The position numbers and the translations under genes are program-made. 64,000 nt of DNA from G963691835 sp963691835 (lineage in GTDB: Bacteria; Pseudomonadota; Alphaproteobacteria; Thalassobaculales; Thalassobaculaceae), in the NCBI GenBank assembly GCA_963691835.1, contig OY829383.1, forward strand, positions 4,774,001 through 4,838,000, read 5' to 3'. Positions 43,918 to 53,221 of this stretch are shown piece by piece; positions within the stretch are counted from its first letter, which is position 1; each line of letters opens with the position of its first letter. The notes below the pieces were generated by a model. That model searched no databases and had not been told where the DNA came from. It saw nothing but the letters and a program-made list of their open reading frames with translations.

Positions 43918-46111
43918 AGCCGTATCGACCGTCTCTGGCCGATACGATTCGGGTCAGTAATGTGCCCGACACCCGAACATGAGCGTCTGAGAGCATTTTG
44001 AGCGCCGCGGTCACGCTTTCCCTCGGGGTTTGATCCCAACGCACGCAAAAGACCGTACGATCGGTCAGTCTCCCAAGAATCTGTGCGTCGGCTACGAGAA
44101 GAGCCGGAGGACTGTCGAGAATCAAAAGATCGTAGGTCTTCTTGAGGTCACTCAGAAGGTCTGCGAGCGACTCAGCCTCCATCACGTCGATACCGATCTT
44201 CTCTGCGCTGGGTACGGTAGGAAGTATGTCGACGACGCTGTTTGGGTCTTGAGTTACCACCTGATCCAGTAAGGACCGATCCTCAAGGACCTCACGCAAA
44301 CCCATTGTTGGGGAGATACGCAGCGTCTTGGCGATTGAGGGACGCCGCAGATCCGCGTCGATCAGCAGGACTTTCGAGCCGAGCGCCGCAGCGGTCCTGG
44401 CCAGCGACAGTGAGGTTGAGGTCTTCCCCTCCTCCGGGATCGCCGATGTCACCAGGACGATCCGTGGGTCACCACGGAGATCTTGGTTCTTCAACGCAAA
44501 CCAACTGATCCGGCAAGCCTCCGCAAAAGCGGAGTGCGGCTTGCTTGCGAGATAACTGTCTAGGCCTCGCCCCGGCAGCGTACGAACCTGAGGTAACTGC
44601 CCCAAGACCGGGAGCCCAGTCAGTTGCTCCAACTGTTCTCGCGTGCGGACGGTCTTGTTGAATATCTCCAGAAGGAGCGCGATTACGACTCCGGCGAGCA
44701 ACCCAACCATACTCGCGGCAACGGTCATAAGCATCGGTTTTGGATGGGTCGGCGATCGCGGCGGTTGCGCCTCAGAGATTATTCGCGCGTCCGCCTGCTG
44801 TATGTCTTCCTGACTTCCCGATTCCTTGAAGCGTGAAAGGAACGCTTCATAAAGTGCGCGGTTCGCTTGGGCATCTCGCTCCAATTCTCGCAAGCGAATC
44901 TCAGCATCATTTTGCTCAAGTATCACGGATTCAAGATCTACGATCTGATGCGCCAGTGCAGCTTCTCGGTCCCTTAGCACCGCAAGTTCGTTTCTAAGGC
45001 CCTGGCCTAGCCGGCCAATTTCCGTGTCAATTTTGGATCGGATTTCCGACTGCTCTGCCCGGACTTTGGCCATGGTGGGGTGACGATCCCCATATCGCAC
45101 ACTGAGGTCGGAAGCTTCTCTAGCGAGAGTGGCCTCCTGTTCTTTGAGGCTTTGGATCAGACTAGATTCCAGAACCTCGCCCACGGCCTCGAGACTCCGA
45201 CCGGACTGGCGCAACTGTTCCAAGCGTGTCACCAAAGCCTGCTGCTCAGCGCGCCGAGCTTGTGCAACAACCAACTGAGAGTTCAGTTCGGCCAGTTTCT
45301 GCACAGTTACCAATCGCCCATCGGTGTCAATCAGGCCCTGCTCACGACGGTATTCAGCTACGGCATTTTCCGAGTTGTTGACTGCTTGTCGGAGATCTTC
45401 CAGTCGATCGGTTAGCCATGACGTCGTTCTCCGGATCGCATCAAACTTCGCTTCCAATTGGGCGGTTACATAATGCTCAGCGATCGAGTTGGCGATGGCT
45501 GAAGCTTTGGCGGGATCTGTTGACTGAAACGACACCTCTATCACAACGGAGCGTTCGACCGCCGTCGCCGTGGTACGGGCAACGACGCCGTCGACCACCG
45601 TGCGCCGCAAACGGTCTTCGCGCAGGCCGGCTGGCTCTTCGATGGGCGCGTCGGCACCAACAATCGCCTTCCACGCACCCGCAAACAGGCCGGACAAGCC
45701 GTCGAGCACGCCAGGCTCTCTTGCTGGATCCAAAAGCGACGGGTTAAACTCCGGGTCTTCAAACAAATTCATAGAGTTAGCGACCCGCTCGGCAAGTGTG
45801 CGTGAGCCGATTACTTCAACCTCGCTTGCGACAGCCAAATAGGCAGGAACGCGGCTAATCATGTATTGCTGAATATCCGCGAGTGACGAGACCCGGCCGT
45901 CTACCATGACCTTCGTGGTTGCTGTAAAAACCGGGGTTGCATTGGACGTGACTATCCAAGCGCACAGTCCGGCAAAGACGGTGGTGCCGGCCAAAAGCAG
46001 TCGACTATGCCAAATCGTCCGCAATGCGCGGCTGACATCGGCTGAAGGCGCCGTTGGACGGTCAGGCCCGACTGCGTCACCTTGGTCTCGAATGGGTGCT
46101 TCAATGTTCAC
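43865..46111 (-). CDS. wzc: Wzc-type tyrosine autokinase / chain-length determinant
   Basis: A protein of about 748 residues (767 if the TTG at 46168 is used) combining a Wzz domain, long periplasmic coiled coil and a cytoplasmic BY-kinase. The N-terminal segment LLAGTTVFAGLCAWIV and the second one, MLMTVAASMVGLLAGVVIALL, bracket the periplasmic part. The kinase has Walker A SAIPEEGKTSTSLSLA, Walker A' VLLIDADLRRP and a Tyr-rich tail (YGYADVGYYMGRYRGYYTR) that is autophosphorylated. The GTG at 46111 is preferred because AGGAGG lies five bases upstream. It controls polymer length and export with the Wza-like protein. Confidence 0.9.
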   Translation of the reverse strand: MNIEAPIRDQGDAVGPDRPTAPSADVSRALRTIWHSRLLLAGTTVFAGLCAWIVTSNATPVFTATTKVMVDGRVSSLADIQQYMISRVPAYLAVASEVEVIGSRTLAERVANSMNLFEDPEFNPSLLDPAREPGVLDGLSGLFAGAWKAIVGADAPIEEPAGLREDRLRRTVVDGVVARTTATAVERSVVIEVSFQSTDPAKASAIANSIAEHYVTAQLEAKFDAIRRTTSWLTDRLEDLRQAVNNSENAVAEYRREQGLIDTDGRLVTVQKLAELNSQLVVAQARRAEQQALVTRLEQLRQSGRSLEAVGEVLESSLIQSLKEQEATLAREASDLSVRYGDRHPTMAKVRAEQSEIRSKIDTEIGRLGQGLRNELAVLRDREAALAHQIVDLESVILEQNDAEIRLRELERDAQANRALYEAFLSRFKESGSQEDIQQADARIISEAQPPRSPTHPKPMLMTVAASMVGLLAGVVIALLLEIFNKTVRTREQLEQLTGLPVLGQLPQVRTLPGRGLDSYLASKPHSAFAEACRISWFALKNQDLRGDPRIVLVTSAIPEEGKTSTSLSLARTAAALGSKVLLIDADLRRPSIAKTLRISPTMGLREVLEDRSLLDQVVTQDPNSVVDILPTVPSAEKIGIDVMEAESLADLLSDLKKTYDLLILDSPPALLVADAQILGRLTDRTVFCVRWDQTPRESVTAALKMLSDAHVRVSGTLLTRIVSARDGRYGYADVGYYMGRYRGYYTR

Positions 46112-46145
46112 CTGCACCTCCTCGACGGACGCGTTCCACGCGCGT

Positions 46146-47549
46146 TTACCATGCACCGCGTCCCACAATCACTTCATGAACAGTGCGGGCGAGAATATGA
46201 ACATCAAGCCAGATTGACCAGTTGCGCACATAGTAGCAATCGAGTCGTTGCTGCTCATCGGCCGATTGTGTGCTTCGTCCCGAAATCTGTGACAACCCCG
46301 TAAGGCCCGGCCGAACTTGATCACGAAGCGCCCCAGCATCCTCTGTAATCGTATCACGATGATAGGCAGGTAATGGTCTGGGACCAACGAGGCTCATATC
46401 ACCATGCAAGGCGTGCCAAAGCTGTGGCAATTCGTCGATGCTGAAGCGCCTCAGAAAAGCACCGATCCTGGGCAGGGTGCGTGGATCTTCGCGCAGCTTC
46501 ATGTGCCGGTTCCATTCCTCTCGGGCTTGCTCCGACTCTGCCAGTAATGCCTTCAACCGTGCGTCCGCATCTCCCACCATGGTTCTCAATTTGATCATTT
46601 CGAAAGGCCGCCCTCCGCGGCCATAACGCCGCTGGCGAAAGAGCACGGGGCCATCTGGCGAAACGATCTTGATGGCGATCGCGGCGACGGCGACCAGCGG
46701 GAAAAATGTGACAAGTAGGAGAGCCGAAAGGGCGATATCGACGATGCGTTTGATCATCCGATTCGCACGTTGGGAAAGGTTCCGACGCATCTCCAAGCCG
46801 AGGTAGGTGCCTAAATCGCGTGCCGAGACCCATAAACACTGCACATCTGCGATCGATGGAACGATTACCAAACGACCATAGGGCAGTTCGTCAATGATGG
46901 ACGGAAGCGGGTCGCCCTGAGGCGCGACGATGATTGCCAACTCCACATCCGGAAGCGCTTCCCGATCCAACTCATTGATATCGGCTTGATGGATACAACG
47001 ACAACCAATGGTTGGATTGTCGGCCATTGCCGCTAGGACCGCGGCACGGCGTTCCAATGGACCGATAACGACAACCGGTACCCCCCAAAGCTGGCGCACG
47101 ATAAGCAGGTGACGGCACAGGCCGTCCCAGAGCGGGATACAAACCAGCGACAGACTGGCGGCTATCAAAAGCGAACCGCGCGACCACTGATCGTCATGCG
47201 CCAGATGATCGATCAGAAAGACCAGAGCGAACATGATCCCGGTAGCGCTGACACGCGCTCTAAGGCGTTCGACGGCGGTCATTCCATAACCGGGATAGAG
47301 ACCAGCGAGCGCGTAACCGACTGGAAAGAAGAGAACGAGCGCGTGGACCTGTGCGTACAGCGAAACATCAATCCCAATCGGGAACCAGATGCCCATGCCA
47401 AGCCGTAACAGCGCTCCCATCAGGAGAGCGCTCTGCAACACCGCGATGTCACCAAATGCGAGCATCATCGGTACAAGCCAGCTTCGCCGGTCGCCACGAC
47501 GACGAAGCAGGTCTTGATTGGAACGCGAAGAGTACGCCGCGGCTGTCAC
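46146..47549 (-). CDS. Polyprenyl glycosylphosphotransferase (initiating sugar transferase)
   Basis: A 467-residue enzyme that starts repeat-unit synthesis by moving a sugar phosphate onto undecaprenyl phosphate. About five N-terminal membrane segments and a nucleotide-binding-like middle region precede the bac_transf domain from about 285: KRIVDIALSALLLV, VLFRQRRYGRGGRPFEMIKL, RRFSIDELPQLWHALHGDMS, LVGPRPLP and VRPGLTGLSQISGRS. The conserved Asp-Glu is present. The next gene, wzc, overlaps or follows closely. Confidence 0.92.
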   Translation of the reverse strand: MTAAAYSSRSNQDLLRRRGDRRSWLVPMMLAFGDIAVLQSALLMGALLRLGMGIWFPIGIDVSLYAQVHALVLFFPVGYALAGLYPGYGMTAVERLRARVSATGIMFALVFLIDHLAHDDQWSRGSLLIAASLSLVCIPLWDGLCRHLLIVRQLWGVPVVVIGPLERRAAVLAAMADNPTIGCRCIHQADINELDREALPDVELAIIVAPQGDPLPSIIDELPYGRLVIVPSIADVQCLWVSARDLGTYLGLEMRRNLSQRANRMIKRIVDIALSALLLVTFFPLVAVAAIAIKIVSPDGPVLFRQRRYGRGGRPFEMIKLRTMVGDADARLKALLAESEQAREEWNRHMKLREDPRTLPRIGAFLRRFSIDELPQLWHALHGDMSLVGPRPLPAYHRDTITEDAGALRDQVRPGLTGLSQISGRSTQSADEQQRLDCYYVRNWSIWLDVHILARTVHEVIVGRGAW

Positions 47550-47916
47550 CGTCGGAAACCTCTACAGGTGAAAAAGCCTGGAACAGATACCGCGAAGGCA
47601 TACCCTAAATTCGAAGCTCCGGCCACGCTAGATTCGGTTGCTGATGTGTCGATTGCTAAGACTGGATGGGCCTTCGCCTCCCTGCTACACTCGATTGCAG
47701 CAATATTCACGGAAATTACTGGTTTCAGTATAGTTTTGTCTCCCTGAACGGATCTACCAAACCACACAAGTTATCAGTGTTGCTTGAACTTCTCGGTTGT
47801 ATCTTGCATACCTCTGACCGTGTCGTGCGATGATGGTTCCAAAGAACAATCCGTCGAGTCTCTCAAGCTTTGCATTATGTTGAAGAACTGCGTAAAGATC
47901 TGACATTAGTCTCAGC
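47550..47916. other. Divergent promoter region of the export genes
   Basis: A 367-bp spacer between the sugar transferase gene and the beta-barrel gene. No protein is seen. It should hold promoters in both directions, but no -35/-10 pair was convincing. Confidence 0.4.
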
Positions 47917-49278
47917 ATGGAAGCTACTGGCAAAATGCAGCAACTTCGATCAGCATTCGCCCTCCGGGCTGGGTTCCTAACCGTTCTTGCTGGGCTCGTT
48001 TTTTCAGACGAAGCGCACGGTCAGAGTCTTCTGACCGACGATCCAGAAGCGCCGCGCCGCCAGCAAAATGCCTCCAACGTGGCGGCGGAGATTGTCACTC
48101 AGCCGATCACGGACACTCAAACAGATGAAGAACGTGTCCACGACAGCTACAAGCCGGAAGGGATTGCGCTCGGCTCCTTTCTTCTGTTCCCGGACTTCTC
48201 CGTTTCGGAGACCTACAACAACAACATCTTCGCTGCGGAATCAGATGAACACGGCGACTTCATAACGAAGGTAAAACCGTCCTTCTCGCTGCGATCACAG
48301 TTCGATCGTCATCTGCTGAACTTTGCTGGTGAGGTCGAGCAGTTATTTTACAAAGACAACACCGACGAGGATCGGCTCAACGGTAGGGGGGCCATTGAGG
48401 GCCGATTTGATGTGGGGTCATCCACCGAGATCAATGGCTACGCGACGGTCGCTCGCCAACACGAGGATCGGGGTAGCCCGGACGACGTCAACGGCGAGGA
48501 GCCAACGCCCTACAACATTTACCAGACAATTGGGAACGTAAAAACAGCGTCGGGACGCTGGTTGTAAACGGTCGAGGGACGGCAGACGACGTTCGACTTT
48601 GATAACGTGAATACCTCATCTGGTGTTGAGATCGACAATGACAACCGGGATCGCACGGAGCTTGGGGCGCGCGCTCGCGCCGCCTATGAGATGTTCCCAG
48701 GATACTTCGCCGTCGGCGAGATTGGGGGAAATCTCCGAGAGTACGATAGCGACGAGAATGCCGGCGGCTTCGACCGTTCGAGCGATGGCTTCTACGCACA
48801 CGGCGGCATTGGTTTGGATCTTAGCCGGTTGGTTCGCGGGGACTTTCTAGTCGGATATTTCTCCCAGGACTACGACGATGCGGCCTTGTCGGATCCGAGT
48901 GGCGTGTCCGTACAGTCGGTGTTCAACTGGACACCATCAAAGATGACATTAGTGGTTGCCAGTCTACGGAGGGATGTTTCGGAAACCACCAATACAGCCG
49001 CTTCGGCGATCATCCGAAGCTCGGCCTCTCTTTTGGTACGCCATGAGCTACGGCGGAACTTGGTTTTGTCCCTCTCCGGGCAGGCGAGCTATGACGAATA
49101 CGATGGTGTGGACGGCGACTCGTTCACTCATGTGACGCGTGGATCAGCGACTTACGCGTTCAATGAAAGAGTCTATTCATCCCTGGAAGTCATTTATTCC
49201 GAGCGGTCGGTGGATGGCACGGTGACAACTCCATACGACCAGTTGACTGCGTCTATTAGGTTTGGAATCCGCATGTAG
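47917..49278 (+). pseudogene. Outer-membrane beta-barrel protein interrupted by one in-frame TAA
   Basis: Together the two halves form about 453 codons of an EPS-type outer-membrane barrel (BBP2-like). The first part (47917-48567) has a signal peptide (FLTVLAGLVFSDEAHGQS) and ALGSFLLFPDFSVSETYNNN. The second part (conserved from TVEGRQTTFDFDNVNTSSGV) runs to a terminal strand LTASIRFGIRM. Both are in the same frame, split only by a TAA at 48565-48567 inside SGRWL-stop-TVEGRQ. One base change explains it, unless it is a sequencing error. A restart at the GTG 48607 would lack a signal peptide. Confidence 0.82.
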
Positions 49279-49328
49279 GCGCACTATGTAAGTGGAGATC
49301 TGGGCCGAACTGAAAAGTTGCCTGAACG

Positions 49329-49916
49329 ATGGAGACCAACGTGCGGGCGTTTGGCCGATTTTTCATGATTTGTGCGATCTTGGCGCCGACGATGGCCTGC
49401 ACGAATGTTGGGTTACCGTCGCGTGAAGCCCCCGTCGCCGTGGCTGCGCCAGACACAAGGTACATACTTGAGCCAGGGAATCAGGTCCGCGTGACCGTCT
49501 TTGACGAGCCGTCTATCTCCGGCGATTTCGTGCTCGACCCGCAAGGGACAATAACACTACCGCTCGTCGGCGCAGTGCCGGCTGCTGGAATCACCGCTGA
49601 TGCGCTTGCGGCGCGCATAGCGATGACGCTGGTGAACGCTTCACTTTTGCGAGATCCACAAGTCTCGGTGGATGCTCTAACGTTTCGGCCGTTTTACGTA
49701 CTGGGCGAAGTCCGGCAACCTGGTGAGTTCGTCTACAGCCCTGGCCTTACCGTTTTAAGTGCGATCGCCAGAGCGGGCGGCTATGACTATCGAGCCAGGG
49801 ATGATGCCGTGGTCCTCGTCCGCCTGGAAGGTGGCCAGCAAGTGACCTACTACGCCACCGAAGAGACTCCTCTACTGCCAGGCGATGTCGTGAAGGTGCT
49901 GGAACGCCTGTTTTAG
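49329..49916 (+). CDS. Wza-type polysaccharide export lipoprotein
   Basis: A 195-residue outer-membrane export lipoprotein. The signal peptide ends in a lipobox (PTMAC, Cys24). The Poly_export domain has YILEPGNQVRVTVFDEPSIS and LDPQGTITLPLVGAVPAAG. The SLBB domain has FYVLGEVRQPGEFVYSPGLT, then VLSAIARAGGY. It would form the exit channel that works with Wzc. It follows the broken barrel gene by 50 bp. Confidence 0.92.
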   Translation: METNVRAFGRFFMICAILAPTMACTNVGLPSREAPVAVAAPDTRYILEPGNQVRVTVFDEPSISGDFVLDPQGTITLPLVGAVPAAGITADALAARIAMTLVNASLLRDPQVSVDALTFRPFYVLGEVRQPGEFVYSPGLTVLSAIARAGGYDYRARDDAVVLVRLEGGQQVTYYATEETPLLPGDVVKVLERLF

Positions 49917-49932
49917 CAGTTGGTGCGGCAGG

Positions 49933-50091
49933 ATGGACGCGTCCGAGACTCGACGCCTGCGGAATGTAGAACCCAAGAACGTCGAGCTGAAGAAACTGCT
50001 AGCGGACGCGCACCTGGGGAACGCAGCGTTGATGGACCTGCTGTGAAGAAACCGGGAAAGCCCTCGGCGCGGCGCACTGCCGTGGGCTAAC
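49933..50091 (+). pseudogene. IS3-family transposase remnant (OrfA end, OrfB start)
   Basis: An ATG at 49933 opens MDASETRRLRNVEPKNVELK and continues KLLADAHLGNAALMDLL to a stop at 50046. This is the C-terminal leucine-rich part of an IS3-type OrfA. In the next frame KKPGKPSARRTAVG resembles the start of OrfB, then stops. No terminal repeats were found. It is a dead fragment between the export and carbamoyltransferase genes. Confidence 0.7.
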
Positions 50092-50384
50092 TCTTTGGGC
50101 ATCGCCAGTACAATGCAACGCTGATCGCTGAACTTCATGTCGGACCCGCTAGCACTGGACGATGGTATGAAATCCTCAACATCGTCGCCGACGACAGCTG
50201 GGAGTCCCCGGGCAAGATACTGGACAAACAACCGGCTCATAAAAACTCACAGCCCACGTGACCCGAAGCAAGGGCGTAGGTCAAACTACTCTAGACACCA
50301 TACTCGTTCGCAACTTTGTACTCCGTCTCTACCCAAGTGTATGACACCAAGGTTCTTCCGCGCGTCAATCCAGTGTCTGATCGT

Positions 50385-50666
50385 ATGGTCGAATTGAACG
50401 AGAACAGCATGGTCGCTCGCCCCGCCAGACTCTTGGCGGCGGAGGTTGACGGTGAGACGGTCATCATGGATGTGGATGATGGTGTTTATCTCGCCCTTGA
50501 TGCTACGGGCACCGAGATCTTTAAGTTGCTCGAGACACCGTGTCGCGTCAGCGATCTGGTCGATCGGCTATCTGAACGCTATTCAGGCACTCGCGCCGAG
50601 ATACAAGCCGACGTTCTAGTGTTTCTGAAGGACCTTCAGCTCCAGAACATCGTCACCGTTCAGTAA
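50385..50666 (+). CDS. PqqD-family protein, orphan in the polysaccharide locus
   Basis: A 93-residue PqqD-like protein: VDGETVIMDVDDGVYLALDA, then TGTEIFKLLETPCRVSDLVD and a C-terminal helix ending LQLQNIVTVQ. Such proteins bind peptide leaders in RiPP systems. In polysaccharide or exosortase loci they also occur with HPr-kinase-like and nucleotidyltransferase partners (the HPr-rel-A set), both present elsewhere in this window. The ATG at 50385 is chosen; 50409 is possible. No precursor peptide is seen nearby. Confidence 0.7.
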   Translation: MVELNENSMVARPARLLAAEVDGETVIMDVDDGVYLALDATGTEIFKLLETPCRVSDLVDRLSERYSGTRAEIQADVLVFLKDLQLQNIVTVQ

Positions 50667-50705
50667 GTAAGAGCGGGATTTCGCCCAGCTACCTTAACCA
50701 CCCGA

Positions 50706-52532
50706 TCAGTCCACCCTCATGTCACGCACCAAATCCGTGACCAGAGAGGGGTCCTGATCCGCTTTCTCAAGCCAGTAGTCACCGATGACCAGGACGTCCA
50801 GGTCGCATCCCATGAAACAGCGGAATGCATCTTCGGGCGTGCATACGATAGGCATGCCACGAACATTGAACGAGGTGTTCACTAGGACCGGGCAACCTGT
50901 CCGTTCTTCAAATGCAGCAAGCAACCGATGAAACCGAGGATTCGTTTCCGCATCGACCGTTTGGAGGCGCGCGGTGCCGTCCACGTGGGTAACAGCTGGG
51001 ATCGGCGTCGATACCCTTCCCTCACCTGACGCCGTCAGGGGCGCTTGTGACGCTCCGTTACACTGCTCGGTGACTGGCGCGACCACCGCCATGTAGGGGC
51101 TCTCTGCGTCGAATTCGAACCATCTCGATACACGTTCGCGAGGCACTGAAGGGGCAAACGGCCGGAAGCTTTCCCGATACTTGATCCTCTGATTGAGACG
51201 TTCCTGGACTTCCAGGCGTCGCGGGTCGGCCAAGATCGAGCGGTTGCCAAGCGCGCGCGGCCCGAACTCCATACGACCTTGAAACCAGCCAACGATACGC
51301 CCGTCTGCCAGCGCCTGCGCCGTCCGGCTCATGGCGTTCGCCTCCGTGCGCAAGTGCGTGAACCGGCCTCCGACTGCTGTCAGTCGCTCGCCAATCTGCT
51401 GGTCAGAAAATCCCGGTCCCAAATACGCGCCCAACATGGCATCGCTGGTGGTCGGTCCGGGTCTTTCGGCACCACAGTGCAGATGGTACACGGCCAAAGC
51501 CGACCCCAGCGCCCCCCCTGCATCGCCCGCCGCGGGCTGCACGAAGAGTCGATCGGCAACTCCGTCTCTGAGCACACGGCCATTTGCCACACAGTTGAGC
51601 GCGACTCCCCCGGCAAGACAGAGATCGCGACACCCGGCTTCTAAAACGGACGCTCGCGCGAGAGAAACGACGATTTCTTCTGTTACCCGCTGTATCGACG
51701 CAGCCAAATCCATATAGGCAGGGTCAATCCGGCTGTCGGGAGTCCGTCGGGGAAGCCCAAACAAACGCTCAAACCGAGCGTTGGTCATCGTCAATCCCGT
51801 TGCGTAGTCAAAGTACTGCATATCGAGGCGGAAGCTACCATCCGGCTTCACATCGACGAGATTGTCCAGGATGGTTTGCACAAAACGCGGCGTCCCATAG
51901 GGCGCCAATCCCATGAGCTTGTATTCGCCGGAGTTGACCTTGAAGCCGCAAAAATAGGTGAAAGCGGAGTAGAGCAGACCAAGCGAGTGTGGAAAGTGGA
52001 TCTCCTTATGGATCCCCAAGTCACGACCACTCCCGAACCCGGTGGTGGTCGTCGCCCACTCGCCAACCCCGTCGATCGTTAGGACAGCGGCCCGATCAAA
52101 TGGGGACGGATAGAAAGCGGAAGCGGCGTGACTAAAATGATGTTCGGAAAAAAGCAGCCGGCCACGATCCTCAAAATCGGGATCCAGAGCGTTTAGGTTC
52201 GTTCGCAGCAAGTGTCGCTGGAACAATTTCTCGGAGAGCCACACTGGCATGGCCGTCGCAAACGACCGAAAACCCCGCGGCGCAAAGGCTAGGTACGTCT
52301 CGAGTAACCGTTCGAACTTTAACCAAGGCTTCTCGTAGAAGACGACCCAATCAATCTCTGACAGACGACATCCCGTCTCTTCAAGACACCAGGCAATCGC
52401 GTTGGCCGGAAAACTCGCATCATGCTTGATTCGGGTGAACCGTTCCTCCTGAGCTGCGGCCTTGAGTCTACCGTCCTCAATCAGCGCGGCGGCAGAATCG
52501 TGATAGAGCGCCGAAATGCCCAAAATACGCAC
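50706..52532 (-). CDS. Carbamoyltransferase (NodU/CmcH family)
   Basis: A 608-residue O-carbamoyltransferase that moves a carbamoyl group from carbamoyl phosphate to a hydroxyl of a sugar or small molecule. The N-terminal Kae1-like domain has ILGISALYHDSAAALIEDG and the metal-binding HHFSHAASAFYPSPF, plus LCLAGGVALNCVANGRVLRD. The C-terminal YrdC-like domain has FGPRALGNRSILADPR and CPVLVNTSFNVRGMPIVCTP. It precedes DUF5989 and SxtJ genes in one operon, so it likely decorates the polysaccharide. Confidence 0.92.
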   Translation of the reverse strand: MRILGISALYHDSAAALIEDGRLKAAAQEERFTRIKHDASFPANAIAWCLEETGCRLSEIDWVVFYEKPWLKFERLLETYLAFAPRGFRSFATAMPVWLSEKLFQRHLLRTNLNALDPDFEDRGRLLFSEHHFSHAASAFYPSPFDRAAVLTIDGVGEWATTTTGFGSGRDLGIHKEIHFPHSLGLLYSAFTYFCGFKVNSGEYKLMGLAPYGTPRFVQTILDNLVDVKPDGSFRLDMQYFDYATGLTMTNARFERLFGLPRRTPDSRIDPAYMDLAASIQRVTEEIVVSLARASVLEAGCRDLCLAGGVALNCVANGRVLRDGVADRLFVQPAAGDAGGALGSALAVYHLHCGAERPGPTTSDAMLGAYLGPGFSDQQIGERLTAVGGRFTHLRTEANAMSRTAQALADGRIVGWFQGRMEFGPRALGNRSILADPRRLEVQERLNQRIKYRESFRPFAPSVPRERVSRWFEFDAESPYMAVVAPVTEQCNGASQAPLTASGEGRVSTPIPAVTHVDGTARLQTVDAETNPRFHRLLAAFEERTGCPVLVNTSFNVRGMPIVCTPEDAFRCFMGCDLDVLVIGDYWLEKADQDPSLVTDLVRDMRVD

Positions 52533-52542
52533 GACCGCGACC

Positions 52543-52692
52543 TCAAAAAATGGTGTAGATAAACGGCGCCACAGCGGATTTTTGCCCGAACATCAGAAGT
52601 GCGCCAAACAGTCCTATGACAAGAAAGATGGGGATCATCCAAAACTTCTTGCGTTCTCTGAGATAGAGTAAAAACTCGAGAAACGTACTCAT
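52543..52692 (-). CDS. DUF5989 small membrane protein
   Basis: A 49-residue protein that short-ORF cut-offs would miss. It reads MSTFLEFLLYLRERKKFWMI and then PIFLVIGLFGALLMFGQKSA, with one membrane helix, ending VAPFIYTIF. This matches DUF5989, the small partner found between carbamoyltransferase and SxtJ genes. It ends 10 bp before the carbamoyltransferase start. The function is unknown; it may anchor the enzyme to the membrane. Confidence 0.85.
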   Translation of the reverse strand: MSTFLEFLLYLRERKKFWMIPIFLVIGLFGALLMFGQKSAVAPFIYTIF

Positions 52693-52780
52693 AACGCTAC
52701 GCCTATTGAACACTATTGCGACCGTCTAGATACTGCAAAAGCAAACGCGAAGGGGCACTAGGGTTGCCCTTGGAACCACT

Positions 52781-53221
52781 TCAGAATTGCCGAAACATTG
52801 TGCCGTCGCGCAACGTCGTGTCCCTGCGCACGATCCAGTAGCTCCGAGCCTCGTGATCGTATCGCAAACAAAGCGGGTCTCGCGCAACCAATCGCCGCCC
52901 GATGCCCATAGGACAAAAAACTCCAAAGAAAATCACAGCGAGAATAAGCGGCGACGTGATGTCGTGGAGCTTTCGCCCTATCCATAGCCAAACTCTGCTA
53001 GCCGGATACAGCAGAGTTGGCCGGAACACGGCCAAGAAAAACAGGGCTGTGCCACCTCCAAGGGCCCACCAACTCGGCGCCCCACCCCCCGCCAACAAAG
53101 GCCAAACTGCGGCTAAAAGAAACACGACACTGAACACGAATCCAAAGCCCCGCCCCCCGCGCTGCCACTCTTCGGCAGTTGATGGGGGTATCGATGCAGT
53201 ACTCGACTTCGGTTCCTTCAT
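52781..53221 (-). CDS. SxtJ family membrane protein
   Basis: A 146-residue protein with two to four membrane segments (FGFVFSVVFLLAAVWPLLAG, WWALGGGTALFFLAVF, LILAVIFFGVFCPMGI) and a short basic tail. The order with carbamoyltransferase and DUF5989 is the known SxtJ arrangement. The ATG at 53221 starts MKEPKSSTAS; the longer open frame to 53368 has no supporting features. The role is unknown. Confidence 0.8.
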   Translation of the reverse strand: MKEPKSSTASIPPSTAEEWQRGGRGFGFVFSVVFLLAAVWPLLAGGGAPSWWALGGGTALFFLAVFRPTLLYPASRVWLWIGRKLHDITSPLILAVIFFGVFCPMGIGRRLVARDPLCLRYDHEARSYWIVRRDTTLRDGTMFRQF

